Shown: positions 21,321-32,011 of the stretch, one piece after another
Layout: every line of letters starts with the position of its first letter
Position numbering within the stretch: the first letter of the stretch is position 1
Assembly: GCA_965240325.2 (NCBI GenBank)
Contig: OZ251251.1
Coordinates: 372,001 to 436,000 of the forward strand
DNA length: 64,000 bases
Direction: 5' to 3'
From: Rebecca billardiae RCC1528
Taxonomy: Eukaryota; Haptophyta
Notes under the pieces: model-generated
What the model saw: only the letters and a program-made list of their open reading frames with translations
The model's database searches: none
What the model was told of the DNA's origin: nothing
Program-made: the position numbers and the translations under genes

Positions 21321-22808
21321 TCGGCACGTCGAGAGATTGCGCTCGGTCCGTTGCTCGTCGGCGTACGCAGTCGCGCCAGCAAGCCGGTCGTTCGTGCCGG
21401 GCGCGCGTCCTTCCAGCAGCACGGCAGGTTTGCGCCTCAGAAGGTTGAGGTGCCGGAGAATCTTGGCCGATGCGCACCTCTGTGTTCGAGGGTGTTCGCC
21501 TTTCGCCGCCTTCTCCTATTCGAGCCCGAAGCTTGCGACGCTTGGTTGGCCCCTTCGGGCGCACCTCATTGGCCCGCTGGCTGCGCACGCCGATTTCGTC
21601 GCTGTGTGGCAACCAAACTTGGCCTGATGAGACAGTACGTAAGAAGCAAAAGGTGCCGCGAATCTTTGTCCTTTGATTGGCCATCGGCCTCCGCGGTGGC
21701 CCCGCACTGGGGCTCCGAAGCATCTTCGGTGGATCCCCTGTGCAGCACAACCTAGGTTTGACTTCACTGCCGTTCTCATGACGAAACGCGAGTGGCTCAG
21801 AATTCGGCCGATGATGGCCTGATGCGCGCGCTCCCCTTGTTGCGCAGCAGGCCGCGTCCAGCGTGGCGAATACGGGTCGTGGTGGCTGGCTGCACGCCGC
21901 GTGACCTCTCGCCGTCTGGCCGGCCCCGGGCCCAGGCCCGGCGGCCCGCCAAGCTACGGGCGCCGCGTCCACTAAAAGTCGGGCAGAGCCTCGGCCAGAC
22001 TAACGCGGACCCGGGACTGCCTGTCCCGGTGCGCAGGCAGCGGTGTCGGTGCAGCCCCCGAGGGGGCGCTCTGCGGCCCGGCCTGTCGTCCTGCTACTCC
22101 GATTCCGGTGGACTAACCGGACTCTCCGGCGTTATTTCTCAGTAGTACTTTGTTGCCGACTCGATCCCGCGCGAAACCGGCGATGCGGCCCGTGCGCCAC
22201 TCTGACTCGCCCCACTCGGCGGACTCGGCCGGATAGTTCCGGAAAATTTAAGGCTGCTCGTTCTACCGCCCTCAGCTCAGCTCGGACTTACTCGGACCCG
22301 CCGGGCGCCGGGCGCTCGGACTAGAGGCGCGTCACCGGCCGGGCTACCGCCACGCTGCGCCGCGCGCCGGACCGACGAGCTGAGTCCGATACGGTCCGAA
22401 CCGCGAACGTGGCGGCAATATATATAGTATATACGGTAAGGCGCGTCGTGCGGCCTACTGGACCGGGACCCGCGCCGGTCACGGTGGCGCGGTACCGGGT
22501 GCCCCGGCCCCGGGGCAGCGCTGGTGCCGCATGGCTGCTGCATGCGCCTGCGGCGGCGGCCTGGCCCTGCCGCCAGTGCCGGTGCGGGTGCCGCCACTGC
22601 CGGCAGCCCCGGGCTGCCGGCGGCGCGCGCGGCCCGGTGACCAGTGACCGCCTGATCCGCCTGACGATGTCACTTGTCAGCATCACTCCGGCTACTCGTC
22701 TGCGGACGACCTGGCTGGCTAACGGTAGCCAGGCGGTACGCCACAACGCGGTAATACGACTCGTACACGCAGCTAGAATAGCGCGCCGGCACTAGACTAT
22801 AGCAGCAG
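21321..22808. other. Intergenic region, no gene seen
   Basis: About 1.5 kb between two genes on the same strand. It has short GC-rich inverted repeats (for example around 21925-21955) and a small TA run near 22418-22432. No coding motif was recognised on either strand. Confidence 0.6.
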
Positions 22809-23933
22809 TTAGCGCCACCGCGTGAGGTGGCGCTCGCGCACGCCCCCGACGGGGGGGCGCGCACGCGCGGTGAGCACGTCGGGTGCGCGCTGCTCCAAGA
22901 AGGCTTCGCGCGTCTCGCCCCCGCCGCCCAGGCGGGCCACCCCGCCGGGCGCCCCGCGCGCCGCCGTTGGCAGGTGCGTGAGCGGCGTGGGCGCGTTGGC
23001 CAGCTCGTCCTCCGCCGCGGCGCGCGCGCGCAGCTCGGCCGCCATCGCCACCTCGGCCGCGCGCGCGTGCAGCAGCGAGCCACGCCATGCGGGCGGCTGT
23101 GGCCGAGCGGCGTGGGGCCCGCCCGGCGCGGGCTCAAGGAGCTCGCCGCTCTCGGAGGGCGGCAGCCCGCTTGCCGACCCGCCGGGCGCTCTTTTGGCGC
23201 CCCAGCTCGGCAGCGCATTCGGGTTGAGCAAGTCCACACGCCGCGGCGCGCGCGTGGGCACGCCGGCCGCGCCCCGCTCGGCGCGCTGCGCAGCCGCCGC
23301 CACCGCCTCCTCGTCCGCTGCCGCCGGCCGTGCGGCGGCTGTCGGGCCGAGCGCCGCGCCGGCCGTGGCGCCGCGCGGTTCGAGCCGCACGTCAGCGCCG
23401 GCGCGCACGCGCGGCGCGCCGCGCGGCGGCGCGGGCGCGGCCGTGGCCGGCGGCGGCGGCTCAGAGCCTGGCCTGCGCCCCGAGGGCAGCCGCATGCTCA
23501 GCCGTAGGAGCTCGGCGACCTCGACGTGTCCGCGGCGCAGCGCGAGCTCGAGCGCCGTGTCCGCGTGCTGCACATCCCAGCGCGGGCCGGGCACCGGAGG
23601 CGGCACGAGGCTGGCGCGCATGGCGGGCGCCTTGAGCCAGGGATCTGCGCGCATCTGCAGCAGGGAGGCGACCAGCTGTGCGTGCCCGTGTATGGCCGCC
23701 GTGTGCAGCGCGGGGCGGTCGCCGTCCGAGCGCAGCTCGAAGCCGTTCGGGTCGGCGCCGCGCTCGCGCACGCTGCGCTCGACGCCGAGCACGTCGCCGC
23801 TCTTGACCGCCGCCCAGTCCATCCCGCCCAGCGCGGGCGGGTGAGCGATCGGCGCACCCCAGTCGGGCGCGCCCTGCGGCCGCAGGCGCTCGCCAAGAGT
23901 AGATGGCGGCCGCACGCCAGCCCCCTTGGCCAT
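22809..23933 (-). CDS. Ankyrin-repeat protein with disordered C-terminus
   Basis: Single-exon protein of 374 residues from the ATG at 23933 (an upstream extension of the frame has no ATG). Residues 38-150 hold about three ankyrin-like repeats: MDWAAVKSGDVLGVERSVRE, then RPALHTAAIHGHAQLVASLL, and DTALELALRRGHVEVAELLR, each with the expected TALxxAxxxGHxxxxxxLL pattern. The remaining 220 residues are Ala/Pro/Arg rich and probably disordered, with a coding-like patch VDLLNPNALPSWGAKRAPGG near 236-255. Ankyrin repeats mediate protein binding; no catalytic domain is present and the partner is unknown. It shares a 228 bp divergent gap with the small membrane protein gene. Confidence 0.75.
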   Translation of the reverse strand: MAKGAGVRPPSTLGERLRPQGAPDWGAPIAHPPALGGMDWAAVKSGDVLGVERSVRERGADPNGFELRSDGDRPALHTAAIHGHAQLVASLLQMRADPWLKAPAMRASLVPPPVPGPRWDVQHADTALELALRRGHVEVAELLRLSMRLPSGRRPGSEPPPPATAAPAPPRGAPRVRAGADVRLEPRGATAGAALGPTAAARPAAADEEAVAAAAQRAERGAAGVPTRAPRRVDLLNPNALPSWGAKRAPGGSASGLPPSESGELLEPAPGGPHAARPQPPAWRGSLLHARAAEVAMAAELRARAAAEDELANAPTPLTHLPTAARGAPGGVARLGGGGETREAFLEQRAPDVLTARARPPVGGVRERHLTRWR

Positions 23934-24161
23934 GGGCGCCCGCCGCACCCCCGCGAGAGGGCTTTGCTGTGAGCGTTCGAACGGCCTCAAACCGCCATCG
24001 TGGAAAATCCGCCGACTTTTTCGTGATGCCTTCCTGCTAAAGTTTTCACTTTCTTCATCGCCGCCGTCGTCATCTCTGCTCACTACTCAACACTCGGCCA
24101 CTCGGGTCGTCCTCGGCTGCTCTCGGCTGCTCTCGGCGGGTGGTAGCGCAGCCGACGTGCG
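23934..24161. promoter_or_regulatory. Bidirectional promoter region, ankyrin / small membrane protein
   Basis: 228 bp between divergent starts. Bases 23990-24060 form an AT-richer patch, and a short direct repeat (CTCGGCTGCT, twice, at about 24113-24132) lies near the + strand start. Confidence 0.45.
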
Positions 24162-24621
24162 ATGTCGAACCAGCTCATCATCTTCCCGGTGACCTGCGTC
24201 TTCTTCTTCCTCGAGGCACTCGTGCACTACCACATCGGCAAGACGGTACGCGCGCTCCCACGGCTCCCAGCACGGCGGCGCGACGCGCGCGCGCACGGGC
24301 TCACGCCGCTGCCTGCTCTCGGCGCGTGTGCGCGCCGCACAGGGCTCGGCCTTTGGATTGTCTTGGCCCCCGCCCGACGAGGTGCGCAGCGCATGATGCG
24401 ATCCGTGTCGCGCGTTCGCGCGGGCCCCGCGCCCCCGCACGCGCCTTCGCCCCGCGCTGACACCTTTGCGCGTGCGTGCGCACGCCCGGGGCGGGCAGCT
24501 CGCTAAGATTGTCGTCTCTATCGTCATCTGCTCCGCGCTCTCGTCGAGCGCGACGGCGATGATCGAGGGGTTCTTGGAGAGGAGATCGGCTGGCTCGAAG
24601 AAGAAGAAGAAGAGCTCGTAA
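24162..24621 (+). CDS. Small two-helix membrane protein, 68 residues
   Basis: Two exons: 24162-24245 and 24499-24621 (intron 24246-24498, GTACGC...GGGCAG); 207 nt, in frame. Exon 1 encodes MSNQLIIFPVTCVFFFLEAL followed by VHYHIGKT, a strong first transmembrane helix. Exon 2 encodes LAKIVVSIVICSALSSSATA and MIEGFLERRSAGS, a second helix, and ends KKKKKSS. The Lys-rich cytosolic tail is reminiscent of ER retrieval signals, but the spacing is not the canonical KKxx. I do not recognise the family. Evidence for the gene is the sharp ATG context, two clean hydrophobic segments joined in frame across a splice, and its divergent pairing with the ankyrin gene. Confidence 0.65.
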
Positions 24622-25535
24622 GACCTCGCGCCAGGACGGACGCCCCGCGGGAGCAGCCTTCCGCACTGCGCATGAGCGCGCGGAGTCCCACGCCGCGCGC
24701 TGCTCCGTGCTTGCCTCCGAGGCCTCGGCCGCCGCCGTCCGGTTGAGGGCTGACGGTGCGCCGGCCGACCGCGCAGACCGCGCGGCCACTCGCCAGGGTG
24801 CGGCCGGTGATGGTCATCTGATGGCGCCGGCGCGCAGATGATGCCGTGCCTGACGTCCGAGTGAGTATGTCTCCCGGCCTCTCCGTCCGAGGACGAGCCG
24901 TCGAGCGGGCCGGCGCGCCTATCGTTCGGGCAGCCGCGTGATGACAGCCGCCGAGCCCGAGGCCGAGGCCGCGACGAGGCTATCGAGTCTATCGACGCGG
25001 CTGGGTCGGCAGTGCCGCGCCTGCTAGCTGCTGCTGCTGGCAGATGACGATCATCAGAATATCCGCCGCCGATATCACGTACAGTGCGGTCGAGTTCGTC
25101 AGTCAGACGTGACAGCGGCGTACTATTAGTATAATTATTACTAATAACTGTTAATTATAATCAAATCAGATTTATTATATTATTATATTATTATAAATAA
25201 TATATCGATCAATAATTAATAATGACTCATGTAGTATACGACTACGTCGTAGTAGTCAAGTCATCACGCTACGACCGTCGACGTTCAGGACGTGGGACGA
25301 CCCGTCGTCTGAAGCCGAGTGCCGGGAGTGGCGAGTCCGCAGGGCGGCAGGCCCCGCGGCCGCCGGGCCGGCGGCGGCGGCCGCACCCGCCGGCCGCCGC
25401 CGTCGTGCCCGTCCGCCGCTGAGCCCGCTGACGGTTGCGGCTCCGCGTCTCAGACATCAGCAGCCGCTCGTCTCGGCCGCACGCAAGGCGCGGCGCCACG
25501 CCCACGCCCGCCGCCCGATGGCGGCTGCGCGCCGC
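24622..25535. other. Intergenic region with AT-rich island
   Basis: About 0.9 kb without a gene. Bases 25122-25225 are almost purely A and T, flanked by DNA of ordinary high GC. It lies downstream of both neighbouring genes, which converge here. Confidence 0.75.
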
Positions 25536-26597
25536 TCACTTGATGTACTTGTTGAGGAACCTCTTGTGGAAGTCCGTGCGCAGCGTGTCGTTGATGAAGG
25601 AGGGCTCCGCCTTGGTGGGCGCGCGCGCCTGGTTTCGGAACACGACGTCGTCGTCCCAACGGCGCTTCACGTTGAAGGAGGACGCGGCGGCGGCGGCGGC
25701 GCCCGCGCCCGCGCCCGCAGCGGGCTGCACGAGCGGGTTCGAGTGCAGGATCGACTCCTCCGTCTCGGCGGCCGCCTGCTCCTCCGCCTCCGCCGCTCGG
25801 CGCGCCGCCTCGTCCGCGCGCTCCTTCTTGATGCGCTCGAGCTCTCGCATCAGCTCCTCCTCCTCGTCCTCCTCGTCCTCCTCCTCCGAGGAGGAGGCGT
25901 CGGACTCGGAGGCGGCGCGCGCGTCCGCGGCGTCACCCTCCACGCGCCCCGCACCCGCGGCGTGCGCCGCCGACGACGCGGGCGCGCGCGCCGAGCGCAC
26001 CGCGGCTGCGGCCGGCTCGTGCGTGGGCGCGTGGTCCGCGTCTGCGGGGTCGAGTAACGCGCCCCAAGCGCCGCCGCCCTGGGGCGCGGCCTCGGCTGCG
26101 GCGGCGAGGTGTCCGCGCGCGGAAGGCGGGGCGGGTACGTGAGACGGACGCAGTGCCCGGCGCGGCGGCCGCGCGCGCGCGCCGTGCGCACGCACCGTCG
26201 AGCACGCTGAAGTCGAGCATGCCTTGCTCGGAGGCGGCGGCAGCATGGCCGCCGCGCCGCCGCTTGCGCGTGTGCTCGCCCTCGCGCGCCTCGAGCTCGC
26301 GGCGCAGGTCGCGCCGGGCGACGTCGTCGGCCGACCCCTGCCCCTGCTGCCGGTGCTTCACCGTGAGGTGCGCGGGCAGCTCCTTGGCCGAGAAGGCCGT
26401 GCGCGGCGCCACCCAGCGATTGCCTGACTGCGAGTCGCCGCCGCGCGCCGGGTTCCAGGTGGCTGTGGGCGCGGGGCGAGGGTGGGGCACGCGCGCGGCC
26501 GGTCGGGTGCCGCGTCGGGTGGCGCGCGCAGCACGCGCGCGACGCGCCGCGTGTGGGCGCGCGAGGATGAGCGCGCACGTCGGTGGGCGGTCGTCAT
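25536..26597 (-). CDS. CWC15: CWC15 spliceosome-associated protein
   Basis: Three exons: 26579-26597, 26196-26462 and 25536-26095 (846 nt, 281 residues, in frame). The 19 nt first exon joins to give MTTAHRPTWNPARGG, matching the conserved CWC15 N-terminus (MTTAxRPTFxPARGG). Exon 2 gives KELPAHLTVKHRQQGQ and ARRDLRRELEAREGE, also conserved. Exon 3 ends with FNVKRRWDDDVVFRNQAR and SFINDTLRTDFHKRFLNKYI, the invariant C-terminus. An acidic Ser/Glu/Asp run and a charged helix (MRELERIKKERADEAAR) lie between them. CWC15 is a component of the Prp19-related/activated spliceosome in the nucleus. Introns are 116 bp (26463-26578) and 100 bp (26096-26195). Its start lies 55 bp from a large palindromic insertion. 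Confidence 0.95.
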
Positions 26598-28956
26598 GCT
26601 GGCTGGCTGAGCAGGAGGGCGCGAGGCGGGTGCCCTTGCAAGGCGGTCCGGGCAAGGGAGTCAAGGGTGCCCGCGCCCCAGTGGCGCGCTCGGCGGATGT
26701 TGGGATACACCTTTTTGCCCGCGGCCCTGCGGCGGCGGCGGCGATGGCGTGCTCCGCTGGCGGGGCGAGCGCACGGGGCACGGCGCTGCGGGCGCGGATG
26801 TGCCCGCGAAGCCGGCGCGTGCGGACGGGCTGTTGCGGGAGAGCATCTGGCGCCCTCCTGCGCCGCGCGACTTGCGCCACGCCTCTTTCGCCTCGGCTCA
26901 GAGCAGCGCGCACGCACGCGCCGCCTCAAGGCCAGCCTTGCCGCGCCGCAGCCGACCGCGCGCGCGCCGTGCGCGGCGTGGTCGGGAAGGAACGGGCGCT
27001 GCTGCCGGGCGAGATGGCGACGTCATAGGCGCACGCCATGCCGCCCCGCCACGCCTTGACGAGAGTGTCGTCGGTCCGTTTGCACGCCTTTTCGACTTGT
27101 CACAAATGGTGTGCACTGCCTCGCGGTCGTGACCGTTGTCGGGACGATCATTGAGACACAGAACAGTGCCAGACGGGCACGCGGGCTACTCTTACATGAA
27201 TGTTCATCACCGCGTGGTCATGTAGAAGTGCTGGGTGCGACGCTTTCCTCGCGCTGATGCTCTTTCATCATCTTCTTCGAGCTCAGGTCTGGCTTCAGGC
27301 ACGGCAAGAAATCAGCACTCGTCAACAGCTGTGCGGATCCGTTCTCGTGCTCTTTTGCGGCGCCGCGGGGCGGCATGGCGTGCGCCCATGACGTCGCCAT
27401 CTCGCCCGGCAGCAGCGCCCGTTCCTTCCCGACCACGCCGCGCACGGCGCGCGCGCGGTCGGCTGCGGCGCGGCAAGGCTGGCCTTGAGGCGGCGCGTGC
27501 GTGCGCGCTGCTCTGAGCCGAGGCGAAAGAGGCGTGGCGCAAGTCGCGCGTCGCAGGAGGGCGCCCGATACTCTCCCGCAACAGCCCGTCCGCACGCGCC
27601 GGCTTCGCGGGCACATCCGCGCCCGCAGCGCCGTGCCCCGTGCGCTCGCCCCGCCAGCGGAGCACGCCATCGCCGCCGCCGCCGCAGGGCGCCGGGCAAA
27701 AATCTGTATCCCAACATCCGCCGAGCGCGCCACTGGCAAGGGAGTCAAGGGTGCCCGCGCCCCAGTGGCGCGCTCGGCGGATGTTGGGATACAGATTTTT
27801 GCCCGGCGCCCTGCGGCGGCGGCGGCGATGGCGTGCTCCGCTGGCGGGGCGAGCGCACGGGGCACGGCGCTGCGGGCGCGGATGTGCCCGCGAAGCCGGC
27901 GCGTGCGGACGGGCTGTTGCGGGAGAGTATCGGGCGCCCTCCTGCGACGCGCGACTTGCGCCACGCCTCTTTCGCCTCGGCTCAGAGCAGCGCGCACGCA
28001 CGCGCCGCCTCAAGGCCAGCCTTGCCGCGCCGCAGCCGACCGCGCGCGCGCCGTGCGCGGCGTGGTCGGGAAGGAACGGGCGCTGCTGCCGGGCGAGATG
28101 GCGACGTCATGGGCGCACGCCATGCCGCCCCGCGGCGCCGCAAAAGAGCACGAGAACGGATCCGCACAGCTGTTGACGAGTGCTGATTTCTTGCCGTGCC
28201 TGAAGCCAGACCTGAGCTCGAAGAAGATGATGAAAGAGCATCAGCGCGAGGAAAGCGTCGCACCCAGCACTTCTACATGACCACGCGGTGATGAACATTC
28301 ATGTAAGAGTAGCCCGCGTGCCCGTCTGGCACTGTTCTGTGTCTCAATGATCGTCCCGACAACGGTCACGACCGCGAGGCAGTGCACACCATTTGTGACA
28401 AGTCGAAAAGGCGTGCAAACGGACCGACGACACTCTCGTCAAGGCGTGGCGGGGCGGCATGGCGTGCGCCTATGACGTCGCCATCTCGCCCGGCAGCAGC
28501 GCCCGTTCCTTCCCGACCACGCCGCGCACGGCGCGCGCGCGGTCGGCTGCGGCGCGGCAAGGCTGGCCTTGAGGCGGCGCGTGCGTGCGCGCTGCTCTGA
28601 GCCGAGGCGAAAGAGGCGTGGCGCAAGTCGCGCGGCGCAGGAGGGCGCCAGATGCTCTCCCGCAACAGCCCGTCCGCACGCGCCGGCTTCGCGGGCACAT
28701 CCGCGCCCGCAGCGCCGTGCCCCGTGCGCTCGCCCCGCCAGCGGAGCACGCCATCGCCGCCGCCGCCGCAGGGCCGCGGGCAAAAAGGTGTATCCCAACA
28801 TCCGCCGAGCGCGCCACTGGGGCGCGGGCACCCTTGACTCCCTTGGTCCGGGTGACTTCACCGCACACTGTTCAACTTGGTCCGGCCCTAACCTCGAGCA
28901 AGTCAAAACCGCCACGCACGGACCCGCGGTTTCGCTTCATTCATTCGTCGCGAAAG
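26598..28956. promoter_or_regulatory. CWC15/TTLL bidirectional promoter split by a transposon
   Basis: Without the palindromic element and one copy of the target duplication, the two divergent start codons would be about 160 bp apart. The insertion leaves 55 bp on the CWC15 side and 111 bp on the TTLL side, so promoter elements are probably displaced or replaced by sequence in the element. Confidence 0.6.
26653..28845. mobile_element. Giant palindromic foldback transposon (arms 1,084 bp, spacer 25 bp)
   Basis: Arms 26653-27736 and 27762-28845 are exact-length reverse complements, identical wherever I compared them, about a 25 bp spacer (27737-27761). The ends read CAAGGGAGTCAAGGGTGC and its reverse complement. 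The flanks share GTCCGGG (26646-26652 and 28846-28852), or 8 bp GGTCCGGG counting the terminal G. Each arm is itself a foldback unit: an outer terminal block of about 397 bp, a middle of about 310 bp, and an inner inverted terminal block of about 375 bp. Outer and inner blocks differ at several bases. The spacer equals the 25 bp element terminus missing from the left unit. No transposase is evident. Termini and the internal CCCAGTGGCGC match the element at 1875-3004. Confidence 0.92.
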
Positions 28957-31900
28957 ATGGCGTCGCGCGGCGTTGTGCGCGGCGCGCGCGGGGAGGCGGC
29001 GGCGCGGGCGGAGGACGAGGACGAGGAGGAGCTGGACGAGGAGGACGCGGAGGCGGACCCGAGCCTCGCGGCCTCCGACGACTCTGAGGGCAGCGACGGC
29101 GAAGAGACCAGCTCGTCCGCGCCGACCGAGCCGCGCGCGGCCGACAGCGCGCCGCGGCCGGTGCCGCGCGTGATGCGCTCGCTCTTCAAGGGGCGGCCGG
29201 CGACGGTGTGGTTCGACTACGCGCCGTTCCTCGACATGGAGCGGACGGAGGGCGCGGGTGCGCGCCGCCGCCATCGCGCGGCCCATCTGCCGGCCGCGGC
29301 GCGCGCGCGCGCGCACGCGCCGCGCTCACCGCCGCCACCTCTCCGCGCGCACGCGGCGCGCGCAGAGCGCGTGCACGAGCTGTCCGACCCGAGCGTGCTC
29401 CCGCTGTACTTCAAGGCGGAGAAGCACATCAACTGCATCGCGCAGTCGCTGAAGCGCAACGGCTTCCGCCGGCTGCTCAAGGGCGCGTCGTACAACGTGT
29501 TCTGGGGCGCGCACCTCTCGGAGAAGGGGCTGCGCCGCTCGGTGCCGCACCAGTACGTCAACCACTTCCCGGGCTCGTACGGGATCGGGCGGAAGGACTA
29601 CCTGTGGAAGAACATCTCGCGCATGCAGCGCGACCACCCGGCCGAGGTGCGCGCGCGCCGCCGCCCGCCTCGCGCGCCCGCCGCCGGCCGCGCCGCTCAG
29701 CCGCCGGCCGCGCGCCGCGCTCCGCCGTGCCGCGCAGTACGACTTCGTGGTGCGCAGCTACCTGCTCCCGCCCGACCGCGAGCTGCTCGAGCGCGACTTT
29801 GTGGAGGGCGAGCTGTACATTGCGAAGCCGCCCGCGAGCGCGGAGGGGCGCGGCATCCGTCTGCTCTCGCGCGCGGAGCAGCTGCCCGCGCGCGAGCGTG
29901 CGGCGGTCGTGCAGCGGTACATCCACAACCCGTACCTGATCGGGGGGAAGAAGTTCGACCTGCGCGTGTACGTGTGCGTCACCTCGTTCGACCCGCTGCG
30001 CGTGTACGTGTACGACGAGGGCCTCGGCCGCTTCGCCACGCACGCGTACTCGGGCTCGTCCTCGCGCGCCAACCTGAAGGACAAGCTCGCGCACCTGACC
30101 AACTACGCGCTCAACAAGCGCTCGGACGAGTTCGTGCGCAACACGGACGCGGAGCGCGACGCGGAGGGCTCCAAGTGGTCGCTCTCCGCCGTGTGGCGCC
30201 ACCTCGCCGCGGAGGGCCACGACGTGCCCGCGCTGCGCGCGCGCATCCGCGACATCGCGGTGAAGACGATGATCGCGGTCGAGCCGTCCGTCGTCTCCAA
30301 GCTCAACCAGTGGTGCTACAACCGCGCCTCGCCCTTCGAGCTGTTCGGCCTCGACATCCTGCTGGACGCACAGCTCAAGCCGTGGCTGATCGAGGTGAAC
30401 GTGGCGTGCTCGCTCTCCTCCTCCTCGCCGCTCGACCGCCGCGTGAAGCACGCGCTGCTGACGGACACGTTCCACCTGCTGGGCGTCGTCCCGTTTGAGC
30501 GCAGGCCGCAGCACGGCGCGCAGCAGCAGCACCCAGGGGGCGCGGACGAGGAGGGCGGCGGCGGCGGCGGCGGCGGCGGGGGCGGGGGCGGGGGCGGGGG
30601 CGGGGCGAGGCGGCACGCGGGCGGGCGCGTGGCGCTGAGCGCGCGCCCGCCGCCCGAGCGCCGCGCCAAGGGTCGCAACGTCTTTGAGCTGCGCGCCACG
30701 CCGCTGTGCGCGCTCGGGCCGGACGAGTGGGAGCTGGTGATGGCGGCCGAGGACGAGCTCGGGCGGCGCGGCCACTGGGCGCGCGCCTACCCCGTGTACG
30801 GCGAGGCGGAGGTGGCGCGCTACATGCGCCTCTTCTCGTGCGCGCGCTACCGCAACACGGTGCTCGCCAAGTGGTGCGCGCAGCCCGACTGGCGGCTGCT
30901 CGCGCCCTTCCTCGCCGGCCCGCCGCCGCCACACGCCGCGCTCGTGCCGAGCGTGCCCGCGCCGCTCGGCGCGCCGCCGCACGCGGGCGCGGCCGGCCGG
31001 CGCGCGTCCGCGGGCGGTGGCGCGGCGTGCTGCTCGCGGCCCTCGACCAGCAGCAGCTCGGCCGCCACGCCGCGCGGGCGCGGCGCGGGCGCGTGCACGG
31101 GCGCGGGCGTGTGCACGGCGCGGCGCGCGAGCACGCCCGCGCGCACGGCAGGCGCGGGCGCCAAGGCGGCGCCGGCGCCGGCGGCTCGAACGACGCCCGC
31201 GCCCGCCGCCGTCGCCGCCGCTGCCGCCGGCACGCCGCCGCCGCAGCCGCGCGCGCCTGCCGCCGGCACGAGCGGCCCGCACTCCGCCGATGCGGCGGCC
31301 GAGCGCAGCCCGCCGCGCACGCTGCTCGACTTGTCGCCGCACGCGCCGCCCCCTGCGCTGCTCCGGCGCGCACCCTCCGAGGGCGGCAGCGCCGACGCCA
31401 TGCTCGCGGCGGCCGCGCGCTCCGCGCTGCGCGCCGCGCAGTCCGTGCCCCCGAGCGGCGCGCTGCGCTGGCACAGCCACACAGCGCCGCCGGGGCACAT
31501 GCACGCGGCCATGTCCGGTGTGCCGGGCGCGGGCGCCGCCCCGCACACGCGGCTCGTGCGGCCGCTCGAGCTGCGCGCGCGCGGAGGCGCGCGCGCGCCC
31601 GCGCCGGGCGGCGGCGGTGCGGCGGCGGTGGGCGACGTCGACCGGCTGCTGCGCAGGGCGACGGTGGGCGGCGGCGGCGGCGGCAAGGTGGGCGCGGCGG
31701 TGGCGACCGCTGCCGCGCCGCTCGGCGGCGTGCGCTGCGCGAGTGGCGCGGCGCCCTCGGCCGCGCACGCCCTCGGCGGCCGCGCGGGCGCGGTGCGCAC
31801 GCCGGCCGCCGCCGGCCGCGCGCTGCCGGCTGGCGCGTGGCCGCTGCACGACGGTGCAGGCGGGGCGGGCTCGCCGCGTATGCCAACCTCGCTGCACCCG

Positions 31901-32011
31901 TCGGCGGCGAGCGTGCCGTCGCCGCCCGCGCGCGTCGCGGCGGCAGGGGCCGGCCCGGCGGTCGTCGGCAGCGGCGCTACCAGCGCGGGATGGCGGGTTG
32001 GCTACTACTGA
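28957..32011 (+). CDS. Tubulin tyrosine ligase-like (TTLL4-type) polyglutamylase
   Basis: Three exons: 28957-29257, 29366-29646 and 29738-32011 (2,856 nt, 951 residues, in frame). An acidic N-terminus precedes the TTL domain (about 110-445): NVFWGAHLSEKGLRRSVPHQ, NHFPGSYGIGRKDYLWKNI, YIAKPPASAEGRGI (nucleotide-binding loop), KKFDLRVYVCVTSFDPLRVY, LTNYALNKRSDEF and WLIEVNVACSLSSSSPLD. These match the ATP-grasp motifs of TTLL4/TTLL1-type glutamate ligases. A Gly run (encoded at 30555-30605) separates this from a conserved-looking patch (about 510-575, DEWELVMAAEDELGRRGHWA) and a 375-residue disordered tail. It would add glutamates to tubulin in cilia or the cytoskeleton. Both junctions restore motif continuity. 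The ATG at 28957 lies 111 bp past the palindromic element. Confidence 0.93.

Noticed and set aside
26653-28845. Palindrome as a sequencing foldback artefact
   Set aside because: The two sides continue into different unique genes and the element is bracketed by a 7-8 bp duplication. Artefactual foldbacks would repeat the unique flank too.
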